Positions 5,414 through 6,023 of a DNA stretch of 6,023 nucleotides are shown here, one piece after another. Position numbers and translations under genes: made by a program. The notes below the pieces were generated by a model, which saw only the letters and a program-made list of their open reading frames with translations, did no database searches and was not told the origin of the DNA. The stretch is from MGBC120314 sp051877855 (GTDB taxonomy: Bacteria > Bacillota > Clostridia > Lachnospirales > Lachnospiraceae), in contig JBJEJH010000049.1 of assembly GCA_051877855.1 (NCBI GenBank), forward strand, positions 1 to 6,023, given 5' to 3'. Positions within the stretch are counted from its first letter, which is position 1; every line of letters starts with the position of its first letter.

Positions 5414-6023
5414 ATGAAATACTGTACCACCGTAATAGCAGTGCGAGATATGGAAAAATCCTTGCAGTTTTATAAGGATTTATTTCATCAGGATGTACTT
5501 GTGGATTTAGGTAAAAATAAGACTTTGACTTGTGGATTGGCATTGCAGCAGGGATTGGAGCATATAGCCGGCTTTGAGGCAAGTACAATGAAATTTCGAT
5601 CCAATACCATGGAGTTGTATTTTGAAACAGAAGATTTTGATGCGTTTTTGCAGTTGTTGGATTCTTATCCACAGGTGGAAAGGCTTCATGAGCCGAGAAC
5701 ATTTTCTTGGCTCCAGAGAGGAATTCATATCTTTGATCCGGACGGACATTTGATAGAGGTTTCGGAGAGTATGTATTCTGTTGCCTGTAAGCAGTTTAAA
5801 GCAGGGAAAACCATAGAGGAAACAGTGAAATTAGTCCAACATCCGATTGAGGTAGTCAGGGGTTGGTATGAAGAGTATCAAAAAGAGTTAATAAGTGTCT
5901 GCGGTACGGATTGTAGTGCGTGTTATTGCTTTGAAAAAATGTGTAATGGTTGCAATTCGTGTGCGGGGAAAGTGTTTCATGCACCGGAAGGAAAAGCTTG
6001 TCCGATTTATGACTGTGTTAGAA
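5414..6023 (+). CDS. Glyoxalase/VOC protein fused to a Cys-rich DUF3795-like domain (3' truncated by window edge)
   Basis: The frame is open from ATG 5414 to the window end (203 codons) behind AGGAGAGG at 5396-5403. Residues 1-120 form a vicinal-oxygen-chelate (glyoxalase/bleomycin resistance) unit. It has the starting strand TTVIAVRDMEKSLQFYKDLF (5-24), a mid strand NTMELYFETEDFDAF (64-78) and the closing HIFDPDGHLIEVSE (105-118), where Glu115 is at a usual metal-ligand position. The normal first His is replaced around Thr5-Thr6, so metal binding may be incomplete. A linker helix with GKTIEETVKLVQHP (131-144) follows, a tail seen in related VOC proteins. A cysteine cluster begins at residue 163: C-G-T-D-C-S-A-C-Y-C, then MCNGCNSC (176-183) and ACPIYDC (195-201). 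The spacing matches the start of DUF3795, a putative metal-binding domain of unknown function. VOC proteins sequester or convert reactive small molecules, so the fusion may add a metal or redox module. The end of the second domain is outside the window. Confidence 0.85.
   Translation, partial: MKYCTTVIAVRDMEKSLQFYKDLFHQDVLVDLGKNKTLTCGLALQQGLEHIAGFEASTMKFRSNTMELYFETEDFDAFLQLLDSYPQVERLHEPRTFSWLQRGIHIFDPDGHLIEVSESMYSVACKQFKAGKTIEETVKLVQHPIEVVRGWYEEYQKELISVCGTDCSACYCFEKMCNGCNSCAGKVFHAPEGKACPIYDCVR

Noticed and set aside
5242..5475. 77-codon + strand frame overlapping the end of the AraC gene and the start of the VOC gene.
   Set aside because: It is an out-of-frame reading of two well-supported genes with no domain signal. 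The ATG at 5404 within it yields only a 24-residue peptide.
5412..5749. Minus-strand open frames opposite the VOC gene.
   Set aside because: The + strand here encodes a clear VOC domain. The minus-strand translations show no domain, no ribosome binding site and no neighbours on that strand.
1..6023. CRISPR arrays, tRNA genes, riboswitches and intrinsic terminators.
   Set aside because: I saw no regularly spaced repeats, no cloverleaf with conserved T-loop, and no GC-rich hairpin followed by a T-run anywhere in the window. The covariance searches that would be decisive were not run.

Overview
The window reads like a chromosomal stretch of a low-GC Gram-positive anaerobe. A Lachnospiraceae or related Clostridia member is most likely. 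The grounds are AT-rich codon use, strong GGAGG-type ribosome binding sites, the recombinase subtype and the mix of small regulator and detoxification genes. This is inference from style, not from a marker gene. Every gene I can support lies on the + strand. I saw no tRNA, rRNA, CRISPR array or complete insertion sequence.

Region 1 (1-969) is the edge of a mobile element. It holds the C-terminal end of a large serine recombinase (zinc ribbon, coiled coil, complete C-terminus) whose N-terminal catalytic part lies outside the window. A 117-bp gap follows, containing a short GC-rich, purine-rich tract with three GAGCG units.

Region 2 (970-2149) looks like a small immunity-gene remnant. A SUKH (SMI1/KNR4) family immunity gene has been broken by two frame changes and has probably lost the middle of its domain. 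Its original stop codon overlaps the ATG of an intact 261-residue protein that I do not recognise. That protein has a helical, HEAT-like N-terminal half and a strand-rich C-terminal half. Such pairs are typical of orphan immunity genes against polymorphic toxins, but no toxin is visible here.

Region 3 (2216 to the window end) is a compact sensing and detoxification cassette. In order it holds a WYL-domain regulator, a GNAT-fold protein with a degenerate acetyl-CoA loop, a GyrI-like two-lobed small-molecule-binding protein, an AraC-family regulator, and a glyoxalase/VOC protein fused to a cysteine-rich DUF3795-like domain that runs off the right edge. The GNAT and GyrI-like genes are 3 bp apart, the AraC gene follows after 24 bp and the VOC gene after 50 bp, so these four may be co-transcribed. 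A near-perfect 8-bp inverted repeat containing a GATAAT box sits between the WYL gene and the GNAT gene. It is the best candidate for a control site.

The most interesting items are the VOC-DUF3795 fusion, the unrecognised protein coupled to the decayed SUKH gene, the GNAT with an unusual cofactor loop, and the possible reactive-compound hydrolase role of the GyrI-like protein. I did not find a clear-cut, entirely new multi-gene system.
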